Shown here: positions 18,037 through 27,571 of the stretch, piece after piece
Position numbering within the stretch: the first letter of the stretch is position 1
Layout of the letters: every line of letters starts with the position of its first letter
NCBI RefSeq assembly: GCF_000482745.1
Contig: NZ_AXWQ01000005.1
Location: forward strand, 248,001-312,000
Direction: 5' to 3'
DNA from: Oleidesulfovibrio alaskensis DSM 16109
GTDB taxonomy: Bacteria > Desulfobacterota > Desulfovibrionia > Desulfovibrionales > Desulfovibrionaceae
DNA: 64,000 nucleotides
Translations under genes and position numbers: made by a program
Notes under the pieces: model-generated
Seen by the model: only the letters and a program-made list of their open reading frames with translations
Databases searched by the model: none
What the model was told of the DNA's origin: nothing

Positions 18037-18693
18037 TCATGCCGTGACGTTTGCCGTCCTGTTACCATAACTTTTCCAGAAACGGTAGAGTTCATCCACA
18101 TTTTGTGAGGTCAGCAGCGGCATGGCAGCACTCAGCATATCCTGCGGCCACTCCCACCACGCCATTTCAAGCAGCATGGCCACATTTTTCTCATCAAACC
18201 GGACACGCAGCTGTCTGGCGGGCATGCCGGCCACCACGGCATACGGAGGCACATCAGAAGTGACCACGGCACGCGAAGCAATGACAGCCCCGTGCCCGAT
18301 ACGCACTCCCGGCATGATCATGGCTTCGGCTCCTATCCACACATCGCTGCCCACCACCGTATCTCCGGCCGGCCTGTAGCCGTCACGGGCACCGGAAAAT
18401 TCGGCATTGCCTGCGTAGTAGAAGGGAAAAGTGCTTATCCAGTCGGTACGGTGCCCCTGATTGCCCGCCATGACAAAGCTGGCGCCCGTTCCGATGGAGC
18501 AGAAGCTGCCTATGATCAGCCTGTCCACGGTATCCGGTTGCGGCATAAGATAGCGGACACAGTCTTCAAACGGGTGGTTGTGGTAATACCCGGAATAATA
18601 ACTGTAACGGCCGACTGTTATGTTCGGATTGCTTACCTGCTCATGCAGGGGAATGCCCTTGAACGGACTGGTGAAGATGCTGTCTTTAGTCAT
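18037..18693 (-). CDS. CatB/Vat-type xenobiotic acyltransferase (hexapeptide repeat)
   Basis: 218-residue acetyl-CoA-dependent acyltransferase with a left-handed beta-helix. It follows type B chloramphenicol acetyltransferases along its length: SPFKGIPLHEQVSNPNITVG, YSYYSGYYHNHPFEDCVRYL, the catalytic-His block AGNQGHRTDWISTFPF, DVWIGAEAMIMPGVRIGHGA and MAWWEWPQDML. The start is taken at ATG 18693, where the family begins; the longer frame adds 11 residues. The ribosome site is weak. Substrate may be chloramphenicol, streptogramin or a native metabolite; this cannot be decided here. It lies 36 bases after cheV on the same strand. Confidence 0.9.
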   Translation of the reverse strand: MTKDSIFTSPFKGIPLHEQVSNPNITVGRYSYYSGYYHNHPFEDCVRYLMPQPDTVDRLIIGSFCSIGTGASFVMAGNQGHRTDWISTFPFYYAGNAEFSGARDGYRPAGDTVVGSDVWIGAEAMIMPGVRIGHGAVIASRAVVTSDVPPYAVVAGMPARQLRVRFDEKNVAMLLEMAWWEWPQDMLSAAMPLLTSQNVDELYRFWKSYGNRTANVTA

Positions 18694-18729
18694 AATGTCC
18701 ACAGCGTTATACCATACTGCGGGCAAAAG

Positions 18730-19686
18730 CTAGATACCGAAATAAGAAGTGATCAGCGCACGCGCACGCGAAGTAAGCGACGGCAGGTCGGGTTTTGATA
18801 CCTGATCATCAGCGCCGACGGCCTCGCCTTTGTGCCGCAGCGCTTCAGTTATCAGCGAAGAAAACAGCATTACCGGCAGCTGTTTGAGCACAGGGTCATC
18901 CTTGATGCGCCTTGTCAGGTTGTGGCCGTCCATTTCCGGCATTTCAATGTCGGATACCACAAGCACCACAAAATCGCTCAGCGGGCGTCCCTGTTCCTGC
19001 GATTCCTTTTTCCAGGCTTCCAGCTGCTTCCACGCTTCCAGTCCGCTGCTGGTGGCCGTCACGTCAAAACCGGCTTTTTTCAACGTCGCACCTATCATGT
19101 TGCGGATCGAAGAAGAATCGTCCGCAATAAGCGTTTTCAGATTATCACCGGAAACACTCTCTTCGATGCGTTCTGCGTGGGCTTTCAAATCAAGATGCGG
19201 ATTCATTGAAGCAACAATGCGCTCCATGTCCAGCAGAAAGACGATGCGATCTTCAAAACGCACAACGCCTGTTATGGATTCATTGCTGAACCGGTGCAGG
19301 TACGCATCCGGAGCTTCGATCTGACTCCAGCTGAGACGGTGAATGCTGGTAACCGAAGACACCAGAAAAGCCGTGATAGTGCCGCTGAATTCCGAAACAA
19401 TGACTTTGGCTCCGGGGGAATCCAGACTGCCCTTTTCCAGCCACCGGGCAAGGTCGATGAGCGGCAGCACCCTGCCCCGCAGCGAAAAAGTACCCAAAGC
19501 CGCAGGATGATGCGTACCCGGCAGACCCACCACATCAGGACGCCGTATAATTTCAAGCACCTTTGCCACGTTCATGGCATAGTGGCCTTTATACAGAGTG
19601 CCCTCCGCATCCTGCTCTTCTATGATAAACTCAATTATTTCTAACTCGTTTGTGCCCGATTCCAAAAGGATGTTGCTCTGTGACAT
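18730..19686 (-). CDS. cheV: Chemotaxis coupling protein with receiver domain
   Basis: CheV couples chemoreceptors to CheA and adds phosphorylation-dependent adaptation. 318 residues: an N-terminal CheW domain (about 15-165, with LRGRVLPLIDLARWL) and a C-terminal response-regulator receiver (about 182-312). The phosphoacceptor Asp is in VVSDIEMPEMDG, preceded by the acidic pair in IADDSSS and followed by FSSL and Lys in VSKPD. Start ATG at 19686 with GGGGGTGA upstream. It is separate from the flagellins but belongs to the same motility system. Confidence 0.94.
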   Translation of the reverse strand: MSQSNILLESGTNELEIIEFIIEEQDAEGTLYKGHYAMNVAKVLEIIRRPDVVGLPGTHHPAALGTFSLRGRVLPLIDLARWLEKGSLDSPGAKVIVSEFSGTITAFLVSSVTSIHRLSWSQIEAPDAYLHRFSNESITGVVRFEDRIVFLLDMERIVASMNPHLDLKAHAERIEESVSGDNLKTLIADDSSSIRNMIGATLKKAGFDVTATSSGLEAWKQLEAWKKESQEQGRPLSDFVVLVVSDIEMPEMDGHNLTRRIKDDPVLKQLPVMLFSSLITEALRHKGEAVGADDQVSKPDLPSLTSRARALITSYFGI

Positions 19687-19763
19687 AAGTCACCCCCTAT
19701 CTTCATACTATGCACGGGGAAGAAGGGAGTTACAAGCCCCGCCGCGTTATTCCTTTCACACTA

Positions 19764-20597
19764 TCAAAACATTGCGCCGGACCAGGCTTCGCGCAGGGCG
19801 TGCGGGGAGGCACGGAAAGGATTGGGCGCCACCGGCGGCACGGACAAAGCTGCCGTCTGACTGAAAGGCGTGCCTGCAAGGTGCCTGTTGTAGGCATGAT
19901 ACATAAGAGGCTCCAGCGTCAGCACATCTTCGGCATTGTAGGCCAGCAGGGTTTCAAGAACACGCTCGTCGCCTGTTCTGCGGAAAAGATTCCACAACAG
20001 CACGGCCATGTACCCGTCCACGCCCTCCAGTTCGCCTCTGTCAAACCCAAGGCAGTGCTCGATATGCTTCAGGCCGCCCCCCAGTCCGAGCGCTCTGAAT
20101 ACATAACGCAGATCCACGTGCCCCGCTGTCATGCGCATATCAAGCGCCCGCTCCAGAAAAGGCACATCAAAGCATTTACCGTTGAACGTTATCAAAAGGT
20201 CATAGGCAGCCATGTCTTCTGCAAAATCATGCAGATTGCGCCCGTGCACATATGTACGCACCTGCCGCCCGTCGTACAGGGCGATGGTGGTCACATGTGC
20301 CGACGGCCACGACAATCCCGTTGTTTCAATGTCCACGTAGGCGGCATTGCAGCGGAACGGATCAAAAAGGCGCCACTGCATATTGGCGGGCAGACTGCCC
20401 CCGAACCACGCAGCGTCGGCGGATTCCAGCCGGGCAAGCGATTCTTCGGCACCGCGGCGCAGCCGGTCGCCGTTTTTTCCCAGCAGCTTCTGCGGCGCAT
20501 CCAGCGCATCTTCCCAGGTCAGCACACCCTTGTCCCACAGGCTGCGTTCAGTGCCTGCACCGACTCCCGGCAGATGACAGAACGTATTTTTAAGCAT
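19764..20597 (-). CDS. RNase H-like 3'-5' exonuclease domain protein (YprB type)
   Basis: 277 residues. The N-terminus has a helix-hairpin-helix-like start (FCHLPGVGAGTERSLW). The exonuclease core has the DEDD residues: DIETTGL, then NGKCFDVPFLE, and YNAEDVLTLEPL. This is the RNase_H_2/YprB pattern, so a single-strand DNA or RNA exonuclease is likely. Its ATG overlaps the stop of nth by one base (ATGA), so the two are coupled; a repair role for the pair is an inference. Confidence 0.85.
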   Translation of the reverse strand: MLKNTFCHLPGVGAGTERSLWDKGVLTWEDALDAPQKLLGKNGDRLRRGAEESLARLESADAAWFGGSLPANMQWRLFDPFRCNAAYVDIETTGLSWPSAHVTTIALYDGRQVRTYVHGRNLHDFAEDMAAYDLLITFNGKCFDVPFLERALDMRMTAGHVDLRYVFRALGLGGGLKHIEHCLGFDRGELEGVDGYMAVLLWNLFRRTGDERVLETLLAYNAEDVLTLEPLMYHAYNRHLAGTPFSQTAALSVPPVAPNPFRASPHALREAWSGAMF

Positions 20598-21277
20598 CAG
20601 ACACCGGCCTTGCGGGCAGACGCACGCGCTGCCGTTTTTTTTCCCTGCACCCCTTTGCGCGGGCAGAAATCAAACATTTCACACTCATGGCACAACGGTT
20701 TGCGGGCATCGCACACATGCCGCCCGAACCACACCATGCGGTGGTTCACGTCGCCCCACTCCGCACGGGGAAAAAGGGGCATCAGGTCTTTTTCAACCAC
20801 AACCGGATTATCCGATGCGGTGAACCCCATGCGGAAGGCTATACGCTTCACATGCGTGTCCACCGCCAGCCCCTCGTTAATGCCGTATCCGCCCCAAAGC
20901 ACAATGTTAGCCGTTTTGCGGGCCAGCCCGGGCAGCGCCGTCAGCTCATCCATGGTACGCGGAACCTGCCCGCCGTGCAGGCGGGTTACCATATCTGCCG
21001 CGGCTATGAGATTTTTTGCCTTGTTGCGGTAAAAACCGGTGGAATGCACAACTTCTTCCACCTCTCCCTGCAATGCCTGCGCAAGCTCGGCAGGGCCCGG
21101 CCAACGCCGGAAAAGCCCGGGGGTGACTTTATTCACCCTTTCGTCCGTGCATTGTGCGGCAAGCACAGTAGCCACCAGCAGTTCCCACGGGGTACGCGCA
21201 TCAAGATGTGTGGCAGGAGCCGGATACCTTTTTTTCAGCAGCGCCAGAAAAGCCGCCGCACGTTCTTTCTTTTTCAT
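20597..21277 (-). CDS. nth: Endonuclease III (DNA glycosylase/AP lyase)
   Basis: Removes oxidised pyrimidines and cuts the abasic site. 226 residues. The helix-hairpin-helix LPGLARKTANIVL carries the catalytic Lys, the following GLAVDTHVKRIA has the catalytic Asp, and the C-terminus carries the 4Fe-4S ligands as C-x6-C-x2-C-x5-C (CDARKPLCHECEMFDFC). A Lys/Ala-rich tail extends beyond the cluster. Start ATG at 21277 with AGGTGG upstream. Confidence 0.95.
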   Translation of the reverse strand: MKKKERAAAFLALLKKRYPAPATHLDARTPWELLVATVLAAQCTDERVNKVTPGLFRRWPGPAELAQALQGEVEEVVHSTGFYRNKAKNLIAAADMVTRLHGGQVPRTMDELTALPGLARKTANIVLWGGYGINEGLAVDTHVKRIAFRMGFTASDNPVVVEKDLMPLFPRAEWGDVNHRMVWFGRHVCDARKPLCHECEMFDFCPRKGVQGKKTAARASARKAGV

Positions 21278-21450
21278 TTACATGACCACCTGAGGATGAA
21301 AATCATACTGTGCAAAGCATACGGGCATACAATATCCCCGAAAAGAATCCGCGGCACAGGGCTTTGCACCCCGAAATTATTGCCGTTACCGCAGCTTTGC
21401 TGTACATAAGCTGTCGCGCGACGCACCACACCGTAACTCCGGAGGACACC

Positions 21451-21771
21451 ATGGCAAAAATACTGTACATGACCGCCCCCGATGAACAGGAAGCACGGCG
21501 CATAGGCCGGATTCTTGTAGAACGCAGACTTGCAGCCTGTGTCAACATTCTCGGACGGATCGAGTCCATTTTCCGGTGGGACGGCCAAGTGCAGAATGAA
21601 AGCGAAGTCGCTTTCATCGCCAAGACATCGGACGACAGAGTCGAAGATGCTCTTGCCGCCGTGGCGGAACTGCACGGCTACGATGTGCCGTGTGCTGTCG
21701 CACTTGCCGTTTCAGAAGGGCTTCCCCCTTTTCTCAACTGGATAGACAACGAAGTACGAAAGGAGCGTTGA
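21451..21771 (+). CDS. cutA: Divalent cation tolerance protein CutA
   Basis: 106-residue trimeric CutA1 protein with the family pattern RRLAACVNI, SIFRWDGQVQNESEV and HGYDVPCAVALAV. CutA is linked genetically to copper tolerance but its biochemical role is unsettled. The start at 21451 has CCGGAGGA upstream; the longer open frame is unsupported. The pfkB-family gene follows after 4 bases and shares its transcript. Confidence 0.95.
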   Translation: MAKILYMTAPDEQEARRIGRILVERRLAACVNILGRIESIFRWDGQVQNESEVAFIAKTSDDRVEDALAAVAELHGYDVPCAVALAVSEGLPPFLNWIDNEVRKER

Positions 21772-21775
21772 GCAC

Positions 21776-22702
21776 ATGTCCATTTTTATTTCCGGATCGC
21801 TCGCATACGATCGGATAATGAACTTCCCCGGCAAATTCAGCGATCATATTCTGCCGGATAAAATCCATATTCTCAACGTCTGCTTTCTTATCGACAGGCT
21901 GGAAGAAAAACGCGGCGGCACGGCGGGCAACATTGCATACTCACTGGCTCTGCTGGGCGAAAAGCCGACCATACTTGCCACTGTGGGCAAAGACTTTGAC
22001 CGCTACGAAGAAGTGCTGACCGGTCTGGGACTGCCGCAGGACGGCATCCGGAAAATGGACGACCAGTTCACCGCCGGAGCCTACATTACCACCGACCAGA
22101 GCGACAACCAGATCACCGGATTCAACCCCGCAGCCATGAGCCACCCTTGCGGGTACCAGTTTAACGGCGTCACCCCCGAAAACGATCTTGCCATCGTCTC
22201 TCCCGGAAACCTGCAGGATATGGTGGAACTGCCGCGTAAATTCCGCAGCATGGGCATGCGCTATATTTTCGACCCCGGCCAGCAGATCACTGCGCTTACC
22301 GGTGACAGCATGCTGGAATGCATCAACGGTGCACACATGCTGGTAAGCAACGACTACGAACTGGAAATGATAATGAAAGCCACCGGCCGCACCAAAGCCG
22401 AACTGCTGACCATGACCGATTACATCATCACCACCCTCGGTGAGAACGGTTCGCGCATAGACAACGGCGAACCTGTCATGGTGGGCATTGCCAGACCGCG
22501 GCAGGTGCTTGACCCCACAGGCGCAGGCGACGCATTCCGCGCCGGTCTGCTCAAGGGTCTAACCGACGGGCTGGATGTGGCCGGAGCCGCAAAAATAGGC
22601 GCCACTTGTGCCAGCTTCTGCGTAGAGCATTACGGCACACAGGAGCACACCTTCACCCCTGAAGAGTTCAAGGCCCGCCATCAGGCGGCATTCGGGGCGT
22701 AA
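21776..22702 (+). CDS. PfkB-family carbohydrate/nucleoside kinase
   Basis: ATP-dependent kinase of 308 residues. GGTAGNIAYSLALLG is the first PfkB signature and DPTGAGDAFRAG the second, with catalytic Asp in the GAGD motif. The opening FISGSLAYDRIMNFPGKFSDHIL resembles proteins annotated as adenosine kinase in related bacteria, which would fit the purine theme of the region, but the substrate cannot be fixed from sequence. AAGGAG precedes the ATG, 4 bases after cutA. Confidence 0.88.
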   Translation: MSIFISGSLAYDRIMNFPGKFSDHILPDKIHILNVCFLIDRLEEKRGGTAGNIAYSLALLGEKPTILATVGKDFDRYEEVLTGLGLPQDGIRKMDDQFTAGAYITTDQSDNQITGFNPAAMSHPCGYQFNGVTPENDLAIVSPGNLQDMVELPRKFRSMGMRYIFDPGQQITALTGDSMLECINGAHMLVSNDYELEMIMKATGRTKAELLTMTDYIITTLGENGSRIDNGEPVMVGIARPRQVLDPTGAGDAFRAGLLKGLTDGLDVAGAAKIGATCASFCVEHYGTQEHTFTPEEFKARHQAAFGA

Positions 22703-22717
22703 CAGACCGTCTTGCAT

Positions 22718-22760
22718 AAAAAAAGAGGCTGCCGCGTATGACGTGGCAGCCTCTTTTTTT
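22718..22760. terminator. Bidirectional terminator between pfkB-type gene and THUMP methyltransferase
   Basis: Seven A, an 11-12-bp GC-rich stem (GAGGCTGCC... with GGCAGCCTC), a short loop and seven T. It lies between two convergent genes and reads well in both directions. Confidence 0.93.
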
Positions 22761-22791
22761 ATGGCGGTTGCGCGGCAGTACCCCTGCGGCG

Positions 22792-23973
22792 TCACTGATG
22801 GTCCGCATGCTTTCTGCTGCCGGAATACAACTCGTATTCCAGCAGGCGGCATTCTATTTTGGCACTGTGAAAAGGAATGCGGCGCGAAGTGCGCAGTCCC
22901 ACGTTACCGGCCAGTTTCATGTTGCCGGTAAAAACATACCCCGTGTATCCGCCGCAGCGCTGTTTGAAAAAATCACCCACGGCCCGGTAGACACCCTCCA
23001 GCTGAGCAGCATCTCCGAGACGGGCGCCGTACTCCGGATTCATGATGATCACATCGCGCCCTTCAGACGGCTGAGGAATGTCGGTCTGCGTAAAATCACA
23101 GACGCCGAACTCGATAAAACCGGCAACACCGGCCCGTACCGCGTTTTCCTGCGAAGCCTTTACCGCCTCGGGCACAATGTCGGTTGCAATGACCCGCCCC
23201 GGTATCTCTCCTGTTTCCTGCGCTTCCGCCCTGTCAAGCAGGGCGTCCCATATCTCCGGTTTATAACCGGGCAGATGCATGAAGCAGAAAGAATCACGCA
23301 GCAGCCCCGGTGCGGAGTTCATGGCCATGAGCACGGCTTCCACAGCCAGAGTACCCGAACCGCACATGGGGTTGATCAGATGCCCACCGCCCGGCCAGCC
23401 GGCAGCCATCAGAACAGCGGCCGCCAGAGTTTCCTGCATGGGGGCCTTCCACGGATTTTTTCTGTACCCCCTGCGTGAAAGCGGCTCGCCGGAGGTATCG
23501 ACATACAGCCGGCACCAGTCATCATGCCAGTGCAGAAACAGCACTACCCCCGTCTGCAGCGGTCCCGAATCGGGGCGTCTGCCCGTACGGCTCCGTATCC
23601 TGTCCACCACCGCATCCTTCAGCCGCTGATTGGCAAAACGGCTGTCACGTATTGTGGGGTTGTCAACGGAAGACGCTATGCTCACGTACCCTTCAGGGGC
23701 GATAAACAGTTCCCAGTGAATGCGCGAAGCCGCCCTGTACAGCGCATCGGCATCACGGGCACGAAACGCGGCTACCTGATACAGCACCCTGTTGGCCGTG
23801 CGCAGGTGCAGGTTCATCCGCATGCAGTCATTCAGGTCGGCCTGCACCTCCACACCGGCGGGCAGTTCATTGCGGGGCGTAAAACCCAGCGCCTTCAGTT
23901 CCGTCGCCAGCAAGGCCGAAGCCGCCAGCGGACACGTTACAAGCACAGTGCTTTTATGTGAAAAATCAGCCAT
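22792..23973 (-). CDS. THUMP-domain class I RNA methyltransferase (RlmL/YpsC type)
   Basis: Predicted SAM-dependent RNA guanine N2-methyltransferase, 393 residues. An N-terminal THUMP region (to about 165) is followed by the Rossmann methyltransferase domain with INPMCGSGTLAVEA (motif I) and the catalytic motif MNPEYGARLG. Most relatives have NPPY at this place, so Glu for the second Pro is notable. The ATG at 23973 is preferred over the upstream TTG because AAGGA lies at a workable distance. The 3' end converges on the pfkB-type gene. Confidence 0.87.
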   Translation of the reverse strand: MADFSHKSTVLVTCPLAASALLATELKALGFTPRNELPAGVEVQADLNDCMRMNLHLRTANRVLYQVAAFRARDADALYRAASRIHWELFIAPEGYVSIASSVDNPTIRDSRFANQRLKDAVVDRIRSRTGRRPDSGPLQTGVVLFLHWHDDWCRLYVDTSGEPLSRRGYRKNPWKAPMQETLAAAVLMAAGWPGGGHLINPMCGSGTLAVEAVLMAMNSAPGLLRDSFCFMHLPGYKPEIWDALLDRAEAQETGEIPGRVIATDIVPEAVKASQENAVRAGVAGFIEFGVCDFTQTDIPQPSEGRDVIIMNPEYGARLGDAAQLEGVYRAVGDFFKQRCGGYTGYVFTGNMKLAGNVGLRTSRRIPFHSAKIECRLLEYELYSGSRKHADHQ

Positions 23974-24003
23974 CAGCTGCAAAATTCCTTACGTATTGCT
24001 CCG

Positions 24004-25683
24004 TCACGCCACGCTCGCGGCAAGCGCTGCGGCCTTGCGCAGCAGGTCCTGCTTCAATGCGGCATAGTCGTGACGGCGCATGGTTTCAAATTCATCTTTT
24101 GTATAGCGCATCTGCAATTTATACATATTGGCAGAGGCATTCCCCTGCGCTTCGGGCTGCTGCAGCGCCGCCTTGCCGCTGCGTTTCATATGACGCACGG
24201 CAAGATGCCCCTGATAGACCGGCAGTCGGCCCTGCAATACCTGCCGCAGGTCATGCTCCAGATCGTCATACTGTGAAGGGGAGTAACGCAGGTCAAATCC
24301 GCCGCCGGAGCGCAGGGCATCCAGCAGAAAAAGATGGCAGCATCCGGTCACCGTGGCACAGGGCCGCATGTAGGTGAACTGCCCGAAATCCATATCCTGA
24401 TGCTGCAGCATGGAAACCGCAAAGCGGCGCTCACCTTCGGCAGCCACCTGTTCGGCCGACTGCGGCTGCGGAGCGTCGAGATGCATATCCACCGACTGTA
24501 TCAGCGCGGGGTTGGCATGGTCCACCACTCTGCACCCCCACGCGGCTGCATGGGGATAGCGCTGCATGGCCGCGCCCATGCGCCCCAGCCAGTCGGCGGG
24601 CAGTTCAACGTCGTCGTCGCAGTAAGCCACCCAGCGGCAGCCGTCAAGTTCCGTAAGATGCATAAGCCAGTTGCGGGCTGCAGGGGCCCCCACATTGCAG
24701 GGCAAGGTGACAGTCAGCAATCCGTCGCCAAGGTGTTCCTTCCAGCGGGCAAGCACCCCGGGTGTTGCATCGGAAGAACCGTTGTCCAGCACGATAATGC
24801 GCGCATCATCCAGCCGCGAAGCGGCAAGGCTGCCCAGCGTGATGTCAAGACAGGCTGCCTTGTTGTATGAATAAAGCAGCACAGCCCCCCTGCCTTCGGG
24901 CATCCGGCATGCCGTATGGGTTCCGTCAGCCACGTCAGACAGGCGCAGCAGCAGATTGCTGTCCCAGCCGCGCAGCGCAAAGGCCGTCTGCCACAGCCGC
25001 AGTGCGGTATCGTCGCGGCCGCAGCGGTACAGGGCCTCTGCGGCGCGGGTCAGGTGTTCCGTCATTCCGGCGGAATGCGGCCAGACGGACTCATAAAGCG
25101 CCGCAGCCTGCTCCGCATCACCCCGCATCAGGTGCATGTCGGCAAGCAGCCGCGTACGCACCGGCAAAGGCAGGGAAGTTGCTCCGGCAATGACGGCTTC
25201 CACGCGGCCGGTGTCGCCTTCGTAACCGGCCAGCGCAAGCCGCTGCTGCAGCCAGTAGGCGTTATCCGGCTCCCGTGCGGTCTGCTTTTCAAGAAACCCC
25301 ATGGTCAGGGCTGTGTCACGCTTCTGAAGCAGACGCTGATAATACCGCTGATCCTGCGGTACGCTCCACCCCTGCCGCATGTGCTGTGCAACACTGCGCA
25401 CAGAATCCGGCAAAAAAGGCTGCATGTCGTCAAGAGCAAGCAACTGCGCGGCGGTGCCACCGTCCAGCGGATCCGCGTCCCATGCCGCACAGATAAGGCT
25501 TCTGCCGGTTTCAAGCAGCATGCCGCCCACTCCGGCCCTGCCGGCCTTCTGCGCTTCCATGGCCTTCTGCAGGGCCATATCTGCCAGATAAAGCCGGTGC
25601 ATCTTGCCGGTGCCGCCTTTGGCAAGCTCATTCATCATGTCCGTGCCGCCGGCCGCTTCCATGGCATTCCAGTCAAAAAGCAC
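24004..25683 (-). CDS. GT2-family glycosyltransferase with N-terminal helical repeat domain (copy A)
   Basis: 559 residues. The first 280 are helical, TPR-like and rich in Ala/Leu (AEALYRCGRDDTALRLWQTAF). The C-terminal half is a GT-A fold: VLLYSYNK, IVLDNGSSD, NVGAPAARNWLMHL, the DxD region CDDDVELP and SPSQYDDLEHDLRQ near the base residue. The start is set at GTG 25683 because AAGGAGG lies 4 bases upstream and no ATG has a comparable site. It is the head-to-head paralogue of copy B. Acceptor unknown; polysaccharide, protein or flagellin glycosylation are all possible. Confidence 0.87.
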   Translation of the reverse strand: MLFDWNAMEAAGGTDMMNELAKGGTGKMHRLYLADMALQKAMEAQKAGRAGVGGMLLETGRSLICAAWDADPLDGGTAAQLLALDDMQPFLPDSVRSVAQHMRQGWSVPQDQRYYQRLLQKRDTALTMGFLEKQTAREPDNAYWLQQRLALAGYEGDTGRVEAVIAGATSLPLPVRTRLLADMHLMRGDAEQAAALYESVWPHSAGMTEHLTRAAEALYRCGRDDTALRLWQTAFALRGWDSNLLLRLSDVADGTHTACRMPEGRGAVLLYSYNKAACLDITLGSLAASRLDDARIIVLDNGSSDATPGVLARWKEHLGDGLLTVTLPCNVGAPAARNWLMHLTELDGCRWVAYCDDDVELPADWLGRMGAAMQRYPHAAAWGCRVVDHANPALIQSVDMHLDAPQPQSAEQVAAEGERRFAVSMLQHQDMDFGQFTYMRPCATVTGCCHLFLLDALRSGGGFDLRYSPSQYDDLEHDLRQVLQGRLPVYQGHLAVRHMKRSGKAALQQPEAQGNASANMYKLQMRYTKDEFETMRRHDYAALKQDLLRKAAALAASVA

Positions 25684-25846
25684 AGTGCCTCCTTTTCTCC
25701 AGACCGGAGTTGACATACTATACAAAGGGTTACAAGATGATCAGATACAGTGCGCACGTCTTTTGCGCAATCATTTTAGCCGCGCGGTGCAGCCCCGTCC
25801 ACCGTGTTACACCGCTTCTGCGCGCGTACTGCGCATACTCTGCAAT

Positions 25847-27571
25847 ATGATGAATGATCACCGCACCGACACGTTGCTCCGGCTGTGCGAAACAATGCCG
25901 CTGTGGCAGCTGGGAGTCGAAGGACTGAACATACGCCTGATGCATGCGGAACAGGGGCTGCGGACACTGACCGCAGCGGCGCCCGACGCCCTGCCCGTCA
26001 CGGTGTCCGGCGCTGTTGCCGCCCACATTTTGTGGTCATGGCAGAAGCATCCCCTCGACCGCCGTCTGTGCGGCTATGTGACAGCGCTCTTTGCAGGACA
26101 CCCGTCCCACGACCGGACGGTTGCACTGGCACACGCCGTGCTGCAGCGCAGTGCAGTCCCCCCGGAATATGAGGCATGGCGCGCTCTGGCAGATGCCGAT
26201 CCGCAAGGCGCAATGCTCCGGTGCATCAACCATATCGCGGACGAAAAACATGCATGTTTCTGGCTGGGGCAGGCCTTTGAGCTCTGCCTTGCGCAGCCGC
26301 ATGACGGCTTGTGGGAAAAAGCAGCGCAGGCACTGCCCGTCTTTGCCGGAGCGGACATACTGGCGGCCCGCCTGCAGGCCGAATACCGGGTGTGCATGCT
26401 GGAACAGAACCACGCGGAACATGCGGACAAAGTCCGCAGTCTGCTGCGCCGGCTGGAAAAAGAAGCCGGACCGCTTTTCGGCCTGTGGGTAGCAGAAATG
26501 CAGGTTGAAACCGCATTGAAGTGTGCCGATACCCGTGCGGCGCACAGTGTGCTGCAAGCGCTCTGGCGGCAGCACCCGTGGCATCCGTCCCTCACTCAGG
26601 GGCTGTACAGCCTTATGCACCCCGCGCCACTGCAGCACCGGACCGTGCATGACAATCCGCCTGCCATCCTGCTGTATTCATGGAACAAGCCCGGACTGCT
26701 GCGGCGCACGCTGCAAACCCTGCGTGATTCGGACATGGGCAACGCCCCCGTATTTGTGCTCGACAACGGCTCTGACCGGCGCCCCGCCGCAGAGACTGCG
26801 GAAGATATGCAGACCATGCTGGAAACCATGCGCGGTCAATGGCCCGCGCAGCAGCTGCACACCCTGCGTCTGCCCGTGAACATAGGGGCCCCTGCCGCCC
26901 GCAACTGGCTGCTCTCACTGCCGCAGGTACGCCGGCATCAATGGGCTGTATTTCTGGACGATGACATTCTGCTGCCGCCGCAATGGCTTGTTCCGCTCAT
27001 GAGCGCGGCACTGGAGAATCCGCGCACGGCCACGGCCGGATGTACGGTACTCGACCACACCCCGCCCTATGCCGTGCAATGCGCCGATTTTTTCCTCATC
27101 CCGCCGGATATGGGCACCCGCAGTTTTTCCGACATTGAAGAACAGATGCATGTATACTGCAATGCGGCCGGAAGCCGGTCGGTGCTGGCAGGCATGCACA
27201 CCCGCCCGTGCCTTTCCGTTTCCGGCTGCTGTCATGCACTGAACATGCGTGCTGTTGAAGAATGCGGTCCGTTCGACATCCGCTTTTCTCCGACACAGTT
27301 TGACGACCTTGAACGCGATATCCGATGTGCACAGGCCGGCTTCGCCACGGTGTACACAGGCAGCGTGCGCATTCCGCACATGCAGCATTCCAGCATGCGG
27401 CAGGCCGGTGCTCCGGCCAAGCTGGGGCACATCATGGGCAATAAAATAAAACTGGAACACCTGTATCCCGCCGGTTCCGTACAGGCCGTACGCGAACAGG
27501 CGCTGGAAACGGCACGCAGCGACCTGCTGCGCAAGCACTCCACCCTATGCAGAGATATTCCCGCAACATGA
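25847..27571 (+). CDS. GT2-family glycosyltransferase with N-terminal helical repeat domain (copy B)
   Basis: 574 residues with the same plan as copy A. Shared blocks include VLDNGSD, NIGAPAARNWLLSL, LDDDILLP, SGCCHALNM and SPTQFDDLERDIR, aligned with NVGAPAARNWLMHL and SPSQYDDLEHDLR in copy A. The start is uncertain: ATG ATG at 25847/25850 has no clear ribosome site, and a GTG at 25787 is also in frame. The stop overlaps the start of the third glycosyltransferase (ATGA). Confidence 0.82.
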   Translation: MMNDHRTDTLLRLCETMPLWQLGVEGLNIRLMHAEQGLRTLTAAAPDALPVTVSGAVAAHILWSWQKHPLDRRLCGYVTALFAGHPSHDRTVALAHAVLQRSAVPPEYEAWRALADADPQGAMLRCINHIADEKHACFWLGQAFELCLAQPHDGLWEKAAQALPVFAGADILAARLQAEYRVCMLEQNHAEHADKVRSLLRRLEKEAGPLFGLWVAEMQVETALKCADTRAAHSVLQALWRQHPWHPSLTQGLYSLMHPAPLQHRTVHDNPPAILLYSWNKPGLLRRTLQTLRDSDMGNAPVFVLDNGSDRRPAAETAEDMQTMLETMRGQWPAQQLHTLRLPVNIGAPAARNWLLSLPQVRRHQWAVFLDDDILLPPQWLVPLMSAALENPRTATAGCTVLDHTPPYAVQCADFFLIPPDMGTRSFSDIEEQMHVYCNAAGSRSVLAGMHTRPCLSVSGCCHALNMRAVEECGPFDIRFSPTQFDDLERDIRCAQAGFATVYTGSVRIPHMQHSSMRQAGAPAKLGHIMGNKIKLEHLYPAGSVQAVREQALETARSDLLRKHSTLCRDIPAT

